Source: Kamptonema formosum PCC 6407 (lineage in GTDB: Bacteria; Cyanobacteriota; Cyanobacteriia; Cyanobacteriales; Microcoleaceae). Taken from it: a stretch of DNA of 64,000 nucleotides. The stretch is taken from the NCBI RefSeq assembly GCF_000332155.1, contig NZ_KB235903.1, positions 63,166 to 127,165 of the forward strand. The letters run 5' to 3'. Made by a program: the position numbers and the translations under genes. Position 1 is the first letter of the stretch. Each line of letters starts with the position of its first letter. A model generated the notes under the pieces. That model was not told the DNA's origin and ran no database searches. It saw only the letters and a program-made list of their open reading frames with translations. Shown one piece after another: positions 1 to 9,300 of this stretch.

Positions 1-341
1 CCACTTTCCTTGCCAGTTCCCCCCAGGGTAACGCCTTGGTAGATCAGAGCATAGTCTCCCACGATCGCAGTTTCACCAATCACAACCCCCATCCCGTGAT
101 CGATAAATACACCGCAACCGATCGTCGCCCCTGGGTGGATTTCAATCCCTGTCAAAAACCTAGCTAGATGAGAAATAAAGCGGGGAATGAAGGGAAATCC
201 TAAAATAAACAGCCAGTGGGCAAAACGGTGAAATACTAACGCCTGAAGACCGGGGTAGCAAAATAAAACTTCCAGCCAGTTACGAGCGGCTGGGTCGCGC
301 TCGAAGATAATGCTGAAGTCGGCTCGAAGGGTCTTTAGCAC
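1..341 (-). CDS. cysE: Serine O-acetyltransferase, 5' part (runs off window)
   Basis: Reading the minus strand from a GTG at 341 gives an uninterrupted frame to the window edge, about 113 residues. It begins [10 protein letters not shown] and continues through [15 protein letters not shown] and IHPGATIG to GVFIDHG and the GVTLGGTG stretch. This is the N-terminal helical region and the start of the left-handed hexapeptide beta-helix of serine acetyltransferases. The enzyme makes O-acetylserine from serine and acetyl-CoA, the first committed step of cysteine synthesis in the cytoplasm. The DHG histidine expected at the active site is present. No convincing Shine-Dalgarno precedes the GTG, so the start is chosen from the family's usual N-terminus. 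The 3' end lies outside the window. Confidence 0.9.
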   Translation of the reverse strand, partial: MLKTLRADFSIIFERDPAARNWLEVLFCYPGLQALVFHRFAHWLFILGFPFIPRFISHLARFLTGIEIHPGATIGCGVFIDHGMGVVIGETAIVGDYALIYQGVTLGGTGKES

Positions 342-484
342 GAGGAGTTACCAAATTTGGTTAAACACGCCACTTTAAATTTTACCAAAAAAACGATCTC
401 ACGTCCTGTGACTTCAAACTTAATGGATGTGAAGGAATGTTGATTTTAAGCGACTTCAAGATTACTTTTGCTTCAACTCCGATC

Positions 485-583
485 GGACTTACGCAAAAAA
501 CTCGGTTTCTGACCAAGATCGTCGGTTTTTTCGAGAAATATTGACGCAGAAACCGGGTTTTTGACCGAGCGTGCATAAATCCT
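485..583. repeat. MITE-like element, copy 1 (GGACTTAC ends)
   Basis: A non-coding element of about 99 bp begins GGACTTACGCAAAAA and ends GCATAAATCCT, so its ends are imperfect inverted repeats. Inside are two inverted CGGTTTCT / AAACCGGG blocks and the string AATATTGACGCAGAAA. A diverged copy lies at 38136-38232 with the same order of blocks. A related pair of ends flanks 15486-15571. No transposase gene is associated. It fills most of the gap between cysE and the next gene. Confidence 0.7.
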
Positions 584-604
584 GTCTGAGGAGAGCAGCA
601 TTTT

Positions 605-1093
605 CTACTCCTGTACTGAAAGGGTGTATTTGTATTTAGATCCAGATTCAATCGTACCCACCCAGATGCGGTAAGTACCAGCTTTCCAGCCAGAATCGGC
701 AATGCTAGCATCTTTACTCTGGCCTGTATCATCTCCGCAGTGAATAGTGCTGTTTGGCCCAGAAATGAGTAAAGTGGTGTCTTTTCCTCCAGTGTCGATC
801 GCAATCCTCAGTCGCGAAAAATCCTGCTGCAAAATCAAGATATGATCGGGAGTCGGGGCAGCAAATCCCAAACATTTGTTCTTGTGGAGATCGGAATTGG
901 CAATGGCAGATAAAGAGTAAGAGCCACCTGTAGAACCTCTCAAAACTGCTGTTGGGGGTTGAAAACCGCGCGATAGGGTCAAAGTACCAAAATTGGCTGT
1001 CTCTTCTGCAAAGACAGGTACAACCATTACAGCCGCGATCGCCGCACTCAAAATTCCACCAGTTTTTAACCAGACTCCAAAATTAAACAGCAT
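605..1093 (-). CDS. Small exported protein with PPC-like beta domain
   Basis: This 162-residue protein starts with a clear Sec signal peptide: a hydrophobic run from about residue 9 to 26, ending VFAEE. The mature part is rich in Gly, Ser and Thr. It ends in a pattern (AGTYRIWVGTIESG then YTLSV) that resembles bacterial pre-peptidase C-terminal (PPC) beta-sandwich domains. Cys74 and Cys118 could form a periplasmic disulfide. No catalytic motif is visible, so the function is unknown. It is most likely a periplasmic or secreted structural or binding protein. It stands alone between cysE and mrdA on the minus strand, and its promoter would lie in 1094-1200. Confidence 0.7.
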   Translation of the reverse strand: MLFNFGVWLKTGGILSAAIAAVMVVPVFAEETANFGTLTLSRGFQPPTAVLRGSTGGSYSLSAIANSDLHKNKCLGFAAPTPDHILILQQDFSRLRIAIDTGGKDTTLLISGPNSTIHCGDDTGQSKDASIADSGWKAGTYRIWVGTIESGSKYKYTLSVQE

Positions 1094-1409
1094 GGCAAGA
1101 TCCCTCCATTAAAATTTATAATTTAGGTGAAGACTGCTAGCTGTGATTAAGTCAGAGTGACACTCGTTGTTCTGCCACACCCTTTTCTGGCAGAGCGAGA
1201 AAGGTTATGGTGGAGGCAAAAAGAAAAAGCAATCTTGAATATGGATTGAGCGCCCTGTTGATGATTTCAGTGATTTTCAATAGCCAACACCACAAACATC
1301 AGTTAAATCAGTGTCATCCTCAAAATCCTTGTTCAGCAATGGTTTTAACAATTAACAAAGTCTTGCGTCAGCTTGACGGTTGCTACTAAGAGAACAGCTA
1401 AAAAATTTG

Positions 1410-1568
1410 ATGCCCCTAATTATTCTGGCGATCGCTTTACAATTGAGTTTCTTCTTGACTGAAGTTTTGGTATTGTTGCCTATAGGTTGGCTAAAATGGC
1501 AACCTTTCCCTAACTGGCTGAGCTTGACCCTAATTTTTCTGGCTATGAGCTGGTGCTTGGGAGATTAG
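1410..1568 (+). CDS. Possible small hydrophobic protein upstream of mrdA
   Basis: A 52-residue frame starts at ATG 1410; a TTG at 1380 would add ten residues. It encodes two hydrophobic stretches (PLIILAIALQLSFFL and WLSLTLIFLAMSWCL) separated by WLKWQPFP, so it could be a membrane hairpin. The stop is 36 bp before mrdA on the same strand, and the two may be co-transcribed. A possible 60-residue frame at 1207-1389 just upstream has no recognisable feature and is not called. There is no family assignment. Its reality rests only on hydrophobicity and position. Confidence 0.4.
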   Translation: MPLIILAIALQLSFFLTEVLVLLPIGWLKWQPFPNWLSLTLIFLAMSWCLGD

Positions 1569-1604
1569 CAATAATCTAGAATCTGCAATCTACCTATCGT
1601 CATA

Positions 1605-3431
1605 ATGGAACGCGAATTTTCTTTTGGCTCTGGATTCCGCTTAGTTGACAAAACCGTGCAGGAGGACGGCGCAAAGCAACCGCCGCGCCGATTATACCGG
1701 GCGGTGATACTGATGCTACTTGCTACTTTTTTGATGAGTATGCACGTTGTCCGTTTGGTGCAACTGCAACTGCGTGAAGGTAAGCAACACCGGGAACGAG
1801 CAGACAATAATCGCATTCGCCTAGTGCCGGTGCCATCGAATCGCGGTCATATTCTAGATCGCAACGGTAAACCCTTAGCGGCTAATCGGCTCACTCGCTC
1901 AGTGTATTTGTGGCCAAAGGAACAGTCCCCCGAACAGTGGAAAGTGACGGCAAGTAAGCTGAGTCCTTTACTGAATATACCTGTCAGCGATATTCTCTAC
2001 AAATTAGAACAAGCGGGTTATCAATCTTACAGGCCAGTGCGGCTGACTCAATCTGTTACACCTCCGGTGTTTGTATTGCTGGGCGAGCTCGAACGAGAAT
2101 TTCCGGGAGTTGAAATGCGACCTGAGTCGAGTCGCTATTATCCTAATGGCGATATAGCTGCTCATGTGATTGGATATATCGGGGAAGCTACGGAAGAGGA
2201 TCTCAAACATCACCCCGAATATCCAATGGGAATGGTTGTAGGTCAAATGGGAATTGAAGCGAGTGCCAACCCTAAAATTGCGGGAGTCTGGGGCGAACGC
2301 TTGATCGAGGTCAATGCTCTCAATCAGGTAAGCGAGAAGCAGGAAGGCCGAGCCTTGAGAGAGAAGCCGGCGAAGGGAGGTGCGAATGTGCAGCTAACTA
2401 TAGACCTGGAGATGCAGAAAAGTGCGGAAAAGGCTCTGGGCAATCGCCGGGGTGGTGTGGTGGCGCTGAATGTGAAAACGGGGGGCGTGTTGGTATTGGC
2501 TAGCCATCCTGATTTTGACCCGAATATTTTTACGCGGAAAGTGACTAAAACGGAATGGGATCGCCTTCAAGGGGACGATAAGCCTTTTCTGAACCGGGCT
2601 TTACAAGGTTATCCACCGGGTAGCACTTTCAAGATTGTGACTTCTGCGGCTGCGATTGAGTCGGGTAAGTTTTCTGCGGATTCGATTGTTGGTACTTCGG
2701 CTTACATTACTGTGGGTGGTATTCAATTTAACGAGCACAGTGGTGGTTACGGGTATATCGGTTTTCGCGATGCTTTGGCCTACAGTAGCAATACTTTTTA
2801 TTACCAAGTGGGGATGGCGGCAGGGCCGGAACAGATTTCTAAGTGGGGTCACTTGCTGGGAGTTGGGGAAGCGACTAATTTAAATATTTTGGGATTGGGG
2901 GGCGGCTCTAATGGCACGATTCCGACTCCCGAACAGAAAGAGAAGCTGTATGGGGAGCCCTGGTATGCGGGGGATACTGTGACGATGGCGATCGGTCAGG
3001 GTTTGGTATTGGTGACTCCTCTGGAGGCGGCGGTGATGGTGAGTGCGATCGCCAATGGTGGCTACCGAGTCAAGCCTCATCTATTGACCTCTGAAACTAA
3101 TACTGCGCTGACTAAACCAGAACCAACTGGTATGAAACCGGAGACGGTGAATGTGATTCGTGATGGGTTAGTGGCTGTGGTGCAACAAGGGACGGGACAA
3201 GGGTTAAATGATGGTTCTATCCCTTTGACTGGGGGCAAAACGGGTACGTCGGAAGTGATGGGAGAGCCTTCTCACTCCTGGTATGTGGCTTTTGGGCCGG
3301 CGGAGAAACCAGAAATTGCGATCGCGGTTGTTGTGGAGAATGGTGGATTCGGGGCGGTTGCGGCTGCACCGATTGCTAAGGAAATATTTAAAACCTACTT
3401 CAACAACGAGAAGGCTAAAAAGGCAAAGTAG
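1605..3431 (+). CDS. mrdA: Penicillin-binding protein 2, peptidoglycan DD-transpeptidase
   Basis: This 608-residue class B PBP cross-links peptidoglycan in the periplasm and normally works with RodA in the elongasome. After a short basic N-terminus there is one membrane anchor at about residues 36-52. A PBP dimerisation domain follows (RGHILDRNGKPLAANR near 80-95), then the transpeptidase domain. All three active-site motifs are visible: STFK (S340, K343), SSN (394-396) and KTGT (545-548). Length and order match PBP2 rather than FtsI. It ends in a lysine-rich tail and is followed directly by a heptamer array (3437-3485). The start at 1605 fits the membrane topology. Confidence 0.93.
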   Translation: MEREFSFGSGFRLVDKTVQEDGAKQPPRRLYRAVILMLLATFLMSMHVVRLVQLQLREGKQHRERADNNRIRLVPVPSNRGHILDRNGKPLAANRLTRSVYLWPKEQSPEQWKVTASKLSPLLNIPVSDILYKLEQAGYQSYRPVRLTQSVTPPVFVLLGELEREFPGVEMRPESSRYYPNGDIAAHVIGYIGEATEEDLKHHPEYPMGMVVGQMGIEASANPKIAGVWGERLIEVNALNQVSEKQEGRALREKPAKGGANVQLTIDLEMQKSAEKALGNRRGGVVALNVKTGGVLVLASHPDFDPNIFTRKVTKTEWDRLQGDDKPFLNRALQGYPPGSTFKIVTSAAAIESGKFSADSIVGTSAYITVGGIQFNEHSGGYGYIGFRDALAYSSNTFYYQVGMAAGPEQISKWGHLLGVGEATNLNILGLGGGSNGTIPTPEQKEKLYGEPWYAGDTVTMAIGQGLVLVTPLEAAVMVSAIANGGYRVKPHLLTSETNTALTKPEPTGMKPETVNVIRDGLVAVVQQGTGQGLNDGSIPLTGGKTGTSEVMGEPSHSWYVAFGPAEKPEIAIAVVVENGGFGAVAAAPIAKEIFKTYFNNEKAKKAK

Positions 3432-3436
3432 CTAAT

Positions 3437-3485
3437 TGTTAACGGTTAACGGTTAACGGTTAACGGTTAACAGTTAACCGTTAAA
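3437..3485. repeat. Heptamer array, GTTAACG family
   Basis: Tandem copies of GTTAACG begin six bases after the mrdA stop and finish with an inverted copy (CAGTTAACCGTTAA). GTTAAC is self-complementary, so the array can also fold into a weak hairpin. The same family recurs at 17371-17398, 21401-21422 and 38325-38352. It resembles the short tandemly repeated repetitive (STRR) heptamers described from filamentous cyanobacteria. Confidence 0.85.
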
Positions 3486-3574
3486 GTTCTTTAAAATTTG
3501 TTAAGATTGACTCGACCTCAGTGTTGTCATCCCAACCCCTGCTAAACTTTCCTCCTCCTTTGCCTTCATAAATA

Positions 3575-5275
3575 ATGCTGCGACTCGAACATATCAGTAA
3601 AATTTACCCCAATGGCGTTGTTCTCAAAGATGTCAACTGGGAAGTCAAACCAGGCGATCGCATCGGCTTAGTCGGTGTCAATGGTGCCGGTAAGTCCACG
3701 CAACTTAAAATTATTGCAGGCGAGGTGGAACCTACCACAGGGGAAGTAATTCGCCCCGCGAGTTTGCATATTGCCTACCTCAGCCAAGAATTTGAAGTAG
3801 ACCCCACTCGCACTGTCAGAGAAGAATTTTGGACTGTCTTCAAAGAAGCCAACCAAACTCACGAATCTCTACTGGAAGTGCAGCGAGAAATGGAAACGGC
3901 TACTCCAGAAGAACTAGATCGCCTGATTAATAAATTAGACCGCCTTCAGCGACTCTATGAAGCTTTGGATGGCTACGGTTTAGAAGCACAAATTGAGAAA
4001 ATCTTGCCCGAAATGGGGTTTGAAGCCGAAGATGGCGATCGCCTCGTTAGTGCCTTCAGCGGTGGCTGGCAGATGCGAATGAGTTTGGGTAAAATTCTGC
4101 TGCAAAAACCGGATCTCTTACTCTTAGATGAACCAACAAACCATCTTGACCTCGAAACCATTGAATGGCTAGAAATCTACCTCAAAGCTTTGATTACCCC
4201 GATGGTAATCGTATCCCATGACCGTGAATTTTTGGATCGACTTTGCACCCAAATAGTTGAAACTGAACGGGGTGTATCTAGTACATATTTGGGTAATTAT
4301 TCCTCATATTTGGTACAAAAAGAGGAAGCCGCAGATGCTCAACTTAATGCTTACGAACGGCAGCAAAAAGAACTAGAAAAACAACAAGCATTTGTTGAGA
4401 AATTCCGGGCGAGTGCGACTCGGAGCACTCAAGCAAAAAGCCGCGAGAAACAATTAGATAAAATTGAGCGGATTGAAGCACCTACAGCCGCTTTAAGAAC
4501 GTTGCACTTCCGTTTTCCTCCATCCCCTCGCAGCGGTCGCGAAGTAGTAATTATTGAAGATTTAGTTCATAATTATGATGACAAGATTCTGTTTTTAGGC
4601 GCAGATTTGTTAATTGAACGGGGCGATCGCATTGCTTTTCTCGGCCCTAATGGTTCGGGGAAATCTACCCTGCTACGGATGATTATGGGTATGGAAAAAC
4701 CCGCAAGCGGTACTGTTAAATTAGGCAATCATAATGTCATCCCTGGTTACTTTGAACAAAATCAAGCCGAAGCTTTAGATTTGTATAAAACAGTGATAGA
4801 AACTATTCATGATGAAGTGCCAGACTGGAAAAATGAGGAAGTCCGCACTTTATTAGGTCGTTTTCTGTTCAGTGGTGATACAGCATTTAAACAAGTTGGG
4901 GCTTTGAGTGGGGGTGAAAAAGCGCGTTTAGCTTTAGCTAAGATGCTGTTACGTCCAGCTAGTTTACTAATTTTGGATGAACCGACAAATCACCTAGATA
5001 TTCCGGCTAAGGAAATGCTGGAAGAAGCGATTCAGAATTATGATGGGACGGTAATGATTGTATCTCACGACCGTTATTTTATTTCTCAGGTAGCTAACAA
5101 GATTGTTGAGATTCGCGACGGTGAGTTTCGCACTTATTTGGGAGATTATCACTATTATCTCGATAAGATTGCTGAAGAAAAGGAGGAAGCAAGGTTAGCT
5201 AAGATTCAGGGTCAAAAGGCTGCGAAGAAGGTTGAGAAAGAGGCGAAGAAGAAGACTTCTACTAAGCGGAAATAG
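3575..5275 (+). CDS. ABC-F family ATPase (translation-associated)
   Basis: The 566-residue protein has two ABC nucleotide-binding domains in tandem and no membrane segments, the layout of ABC-F proteins. Family members act on ribosomes (EttA, Uup, YheS type) in the cytoplasm. The first domain has Walker A GVNGAGKS (34-41), signature SGGWQ (162-166) and LLLLDEPTNHLD. The second has GPNGSGKS (357-364), signature SGGEKAR (from 445) and LLILDEPTNHLD. A charged linker of about 80 residues joins them, with QAKSREKQLDKIE typical of the P-site-probing interdomain linker. The C-terminus is a lysine-rich coiled tail. The subfamily cannot be fixed by eye. A GTTAAC array and about 90 bp separate it from mrdA. 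Confidence 0.9.
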   Translation: MLRLEHISKIYPNGVVLKDVNWEVKPGDRIGLVGVNGAGKSTQLKIIAGEVEPTTGEVIRPASLHIAYLSQEFEVDPTRTVREEFWTVFKEANQTHESLLEVQREMETATPEELDRLINKLDRLQRLYEALDGYGLEAQIEKILPEMGFEAEDGDRLVSAFSGGWQMRMSLGKILLQKPDLLLLDEPTNHLDLETIEWLEIYLKALITPMVIVSHDREFLDRLCTQIVETERGVSSTYLGNYSSYLVQKEEAADAQLNAYERQQKELEKQQAFVEKFRASATRSTQAKSREKQLDKIERIEAPTAALRTLHFRFPPSPRSGREVVIIEDLVHNYDDKILFLGADLLIERGDRIAFLGPNGSGKSTLLRMIMGMEKPASGTVKLGNHNVIPGYFEQNQAEALDLYKTVIETIHDEVPDWKNEEVRTLLGRFLFSGDTAFKQVGALSGGEKARLALAKMLLRPASLLILDEPTNHLDIPAKEMLEEAIQNYDGTVMIVSHDRYFISQVANKIVEIRDGEFRTYLGDYHYYLDKIAEEKEEARLAKIQGQKAAKKVEKEAKKKTSTKRK

Positions 5276-5296
5276 TTGTGGTTGCAGTTAGTGATT

Positions 5297-5320
5297 GCTT
5301 CCAGGTGAAAATCTGGAAGC
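5297..5320 (+). terminator. Hairpin after the ABC-F gene
   Basis: GCTTCCAG (5297-5304) pairs perfectly with CTGGAAGC (5313-5320) across an 8-base loop, 22 bp after the ABC-F stop codon. There is no strong T-run behind it, so it may be a weak terminator or an mRNA-end stabilising stem. Confidence 0.5.
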
Positions 5321-5365
5321 GTTGATTCAATTATTTATAATTTTAGTCACCAGATGAGAAAAAAA

Positions 5366-5872
5366 TCAGGAGGTTTGGTTGGAGTCAGATTGAATCGAAG
5401 CCACTGAGATATTATATTCATCGTCAGTTTCTTGAAGACTAAAATCAACTATCAACTGTGTATAATCAGCAAAATAAAGAGTTTTTCTCTGAATTAATTC
5501 ATCAATCACCATTCTTGTTTGTTCTTGAACGTAGGCGTTAGAGCCTTTCGTTCCTTCCTTAATCAACATTTCAATGCCTTCCTGCTGTTTATCCTCAGAA
5601 AGCAAAGAAAGATTCCATGCTACCACAGCCAAACTCAACAATTGATACCGCTCTGTTTTACTCTCAATACCATCAGAGTATGGTTCAATAAAAGCATACA
5701 AAACTTCGGACATTTTTATTTTGTCCTTGGGGTCGATAAGTATCTTTTCTGGCATTTCTCCCAGGTAAGCTTTTTTGACCTTCTTTTTAAGTTCCGCTAT
5801 ACCTTTCTCTCTGAGCTTTTCCGTCCTATTTACCCTTAATAATTCATCGAATTCCTTTGATTTTCTCGCCAT
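5366..5872 (-). CDS. Hypothetical protein, 168 residues
   Basis: I do not recognise this protein. It starts MARKSKEFDE and is strongly charged over its first 55 residues (RTEKLREKGIAELKKKVKK). A helical, mostly soluble region follows, with QLLSLAVVAWNLSLL near residue 80. The end is acidic (ETDDEYNIS). There is no signal peptide or membrane span. The gene faces the ABC-F gene and stands next to a transposase remnant at 6020-6265, so it could be accessory DNA. Codon use looks ordinary for the window. Confidence 0.65.
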   Translation of the reverse strand: MARKSKEFDELLRVNRTEKLREKGIAELKKKVKKAYLGEMPEKILIDPKDKIKMSEVLYAFIEPYSDGIESKTERYQLLSLAVVAWNLSLLSEDKQQEGIEMLIKEGTKGSNAYVQEQTRMVIDELIQRKTLYFADYTQLIVDFSLQETDDEYNISVASIQSDSNQTS

Positions 5873-6019
5873 GATAATTAGACCTCTCTTTACTTAATAT
5901 CGTAGATTATAGCCTTTCTCCGATATCTGCCAAGTCTTCGATCGCATACGCAAAAAGCGCCTGAGTTTCCCCAGACGCATAGCATAAAAATCACAAATTG
6001 TCAACTTAAAACCTAACTA

Positions 6020-6265
6020 GCTCAGGACAAACTCTTGCTCTACAGCAAGTATTACCATTACTTAAAGAATATAAAGTGATTGTTTTGGGCGATCGTGAAT
6101 TTTGTTCATCAGAAAAAGCATCTGCAAAAATATGTATCTCGCCAGAAAGACCAGCGCCGAAAATACCGTAGAAGGAGTATATTTGGTAGCGGTCAGGATG
6201 GAGAAGAATGGGTGAATTATCTCGATCGCTACAAATTAGAGGTTAAGCGAGTAAACGCAAGTTAA
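6020..6265 (+). pseudogene. Decayed transposase fragment (IS4-like)
   Basis: Around 6025-6115 the plus strand reads QVLPLLKEYKVIVLGDREFCS, which matches the catalytic-core strand of DDE transposases of the IS4 kind. The similarity then shifts frame: LQKYVSRQKDQ appears in the next frame from about 6121. The frame runs on to VNYLDRYKLEVKRVN before a stop at 6263-6265. Both ends of the gene and any inverted repeats are missing. This is a relic, not an active element. The family name rests on my recognition of the GDREFCS block. Confidence 0.6.
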
Positions 6266-6342
6266 CTAGAAATAAACGTCGATTCTATCAGCAGGGCATA
6301 CGAGCTGCAACCCTGATGCGCTCTAACTCTTGGCACTCTTTG

Positions 6343-9300
6343 TCACCCCCCCAGCGGTAACAAAGGTCTAATTAACTCCATAATTCGGTCAGAATTAAAG
6401 TTATCAATAGAATCAGTTAGCGCCTTAGACAAACTTGCTTTAGATTCAGGGATTTGCGTGACTAATTCATTCATAGCTTCCGTATCAAGATAGTAAGCAG
6501 CTTGATACATTTGTTCTAACCACTGAGGAGACATCACGGATAGATCTTCTACAGAAAGCGTTTCCACCAATAATTCTTGGGGGGCTTGTCCTACGGTTTC
6601 GTAAATATACTGCACTCCCAAATATTGAGCGATCTTATCAAATATATCTCTCTGCTGAAATGGTTTGCTGATAAAATCATTAAACCCATTCGTCAGGACA
6701 TTCTCTCTATCTTCTTCAAAAACACTGGCAGTTAAAGCAATAATAACAGTTTCTCGGCTCTTAGGGTTTTCTCTAATGCGCTTTGTAGCAGTATATCCAT
6801 CTAAGCTCGGCATTCGCAGATCCATAAAAATCAAATGTGGCAACCAACTCTCCCACAATGAGAGTGCCTCAATTCCCTGTTTAGCTTCTCTCACGTCAAA
6901 GCCAATCGAGGTAAGAATTTCGACTAACAAACGACGATTTTCTTCTATATCTTCAACGACGAGAAGGCGATAATTCGGTTGTTCAGGAGCTAAACTAATT
7001 ACTCTTTGATTAATCTGTTCTGAGGGAAGAGAAGCTATTTGAGATAACTGCACTTTAATCTCAAAGGAAAAAGTGCTGCCTCGGTTCAAAGTGCTTTGAA
7101 CCTGAATCTGGCCGCCCATGAGTTGGACGAGTTTTTGACTGATTGCTAAACCAAGCCCAGTACCTTGACTCAAATTATTCCCCGCTTGGGCTTGTACGAA
7201 AACCTTAAATAATTTATCAATTTCTGTTGGCGCAATTCCCACGCCTGTATCTTCAACTTCAAAACATAAGCGACAAGAGTGTTTTTCTTTTTGTTCTGCT
7301 CTTACCCGTAAAGTAATGCTGCCTTGCTGAGTAAACTTAAGCGCATTACTGAGTAGATTAACCAAAACTTGATATAGTTTTTTCTCATCAGTATGCACAA
7401 AGTTGGGAAGCTCGGATTCTCGCTCAACAATTAGCTGCAATGATTTAGATTGGACTTTAACTTGCAACATTTCTTCAATGGAAGTTAGTAAATTGATCAA
7501 GTCAAAGTCAGAAGGATTGAGCGTCATCCGTCCGCTCTCAATTTTGGATAAATCTAAAATATCGTTAATTAAGTCCAACAAATGTCTACCACTACGATTG
7601 ATTATCTGCAATCGCTCTTGAAGAGAAGAAGTTAGATTATTCTCATAGCTCATTAATTGCGTGAATCCTAAAATTGAGTTGAGAGGGGTGCGAAGTTCGT
7701 GGCTCATATTAGCAAGAAAGACACTCTTAGCTTGGTTGGCCGCTTCTGCTGCTTCCTTCGCCTGCCGAAGTTCCAACTCAGCTTGTTTGCGATCGCTAAT
7801 ATCAATTAAATATCCCACTATTTCCACTGGTTTACCTGCACAATCTCGAATTAATCTAAGTTGATTGAGTATCCAGCGATAAACCCCATCGGAGCGACGA
7901 AGACGGTATTCATGGAAATAATAATTATTGACATATAGATTTGCTAAACCATGAAATACTTGGTCTACATCATCTGGATGCAAATGATTCACCCAAAATT
8001 TAGAATCTTCTAAAAACTCCCTAGTTTCGTAGCCCAATACATCTTTAATATTTTCGCTGATGAAGGTTGCGCCATAGTCTCCATCAGGTTTACAGCTAAA
8101 AATAACAACTGGGCTGTAGTTCAGGAGAAAGTTGAGGCGATTTGTGGTAGCTTGTAAGGCTTTTTCAGCCAGTTGTAACTCTGTTACATCCTGCTGAACG
8201 GCAACATATACAGTTCCGTATTCAGGATGCTCGAACCTAGAAGTATGAACTCTGCACCAAAAGAGTGTACCATCTTTTTTTCTATTATGGACTTCATATT
8301 TTGCTTCCCCATCTCGATCGAGTTGAGTGGCGATATCTAGAACGCTTACATCGGGTGTAACCTGTGTATCGACATAATTCAAGATACCAACGGGTTGACC
8401 TGCAAGTTCGCCCTCTAGGTAGCCAAACATCGCATCATATTTACGATTAGTATAGACGATGGTCAGATCTGCGGCTTTGACTAAACATACGCCACCTGCC
8501 ATGTTATTCATGATTATACTTTGAAGTTCCAACGTTTTTTGAGCTGCTTTTCGAGCTGTAATGTCTTGAATTTGAGCAATAAAATGCAGTGGATTTCCTT
8601 GCTCATCTTGTACTAGCGATCCATTTAACAGAATCCACACAATATGTCCTTGCTTATGGAAATATCGTTTCTCCAGTTGGTAAGTTGAAATCGTTCCTGC
8701 TAATAGCTGCTGGGCATAACTGAGCTCTACCTCTAAATCGTCAGGATAGGTAATGTCTTGAAAAGTTAATGCTGACAACTCTTCTGGGGAGTAGCCAATA
8801 ATCTGACATAATGCAGAATTGACATTAATCCAATGCCCATCAAGGGAAACAATCGCCATCCCGATCGACGCATCTTCAAACGAATGACGAAACTGCTCTT
8901 CACTAGCTCGTAAAGCTTTTGTTCGTTCAGCCACAAGAATTTCTAAGGTTTCATTAAGTTTTTTAAGTTCTGCTTCGGCTTGTTGGCGCTTGCTATCTAT
9001 CTGATTCAGAAATCGAGCAGTTCCCCAGATGAGAATTGAGAAGGTGAAAACTATTAATGTTAACCGAAATGTATACCCCAATTCAGAGTTATACCAGCCT
9101 AATTTTCGCCCCTGAAAAGTAAACCATTCTAATGCTACTGGAAAGACGATCGCCCAAGGTAGCAACCTCCGAGCCATCTCTCCGCCAACTAAGGGACTGG
9201 TTAATACTTCCATTAACCCTTCATTAGGTCGCAGCCACAAAATTCCTATATAGAGAATGAAAAAGGTTGGGATTGTGTTTAGTGCTTGAGTCGTGGTAGG

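Noticed and set aside
382-804. 140-residue frame on the minus strand
   Set aside because: Most of it overlaps the exported-protein gene in another frame and the rest is MITE sequence; no protein character.
1207-1389. 60-residue frame upstream of mrdA
   Set aside because: No family signal, odd His/Asn/Gln-rich composition and a doubtful start.
6020-6265. Active insertion sequence
   Set aside because: Only a frameshifted core fragment remains; no ends or direct repeats were found.
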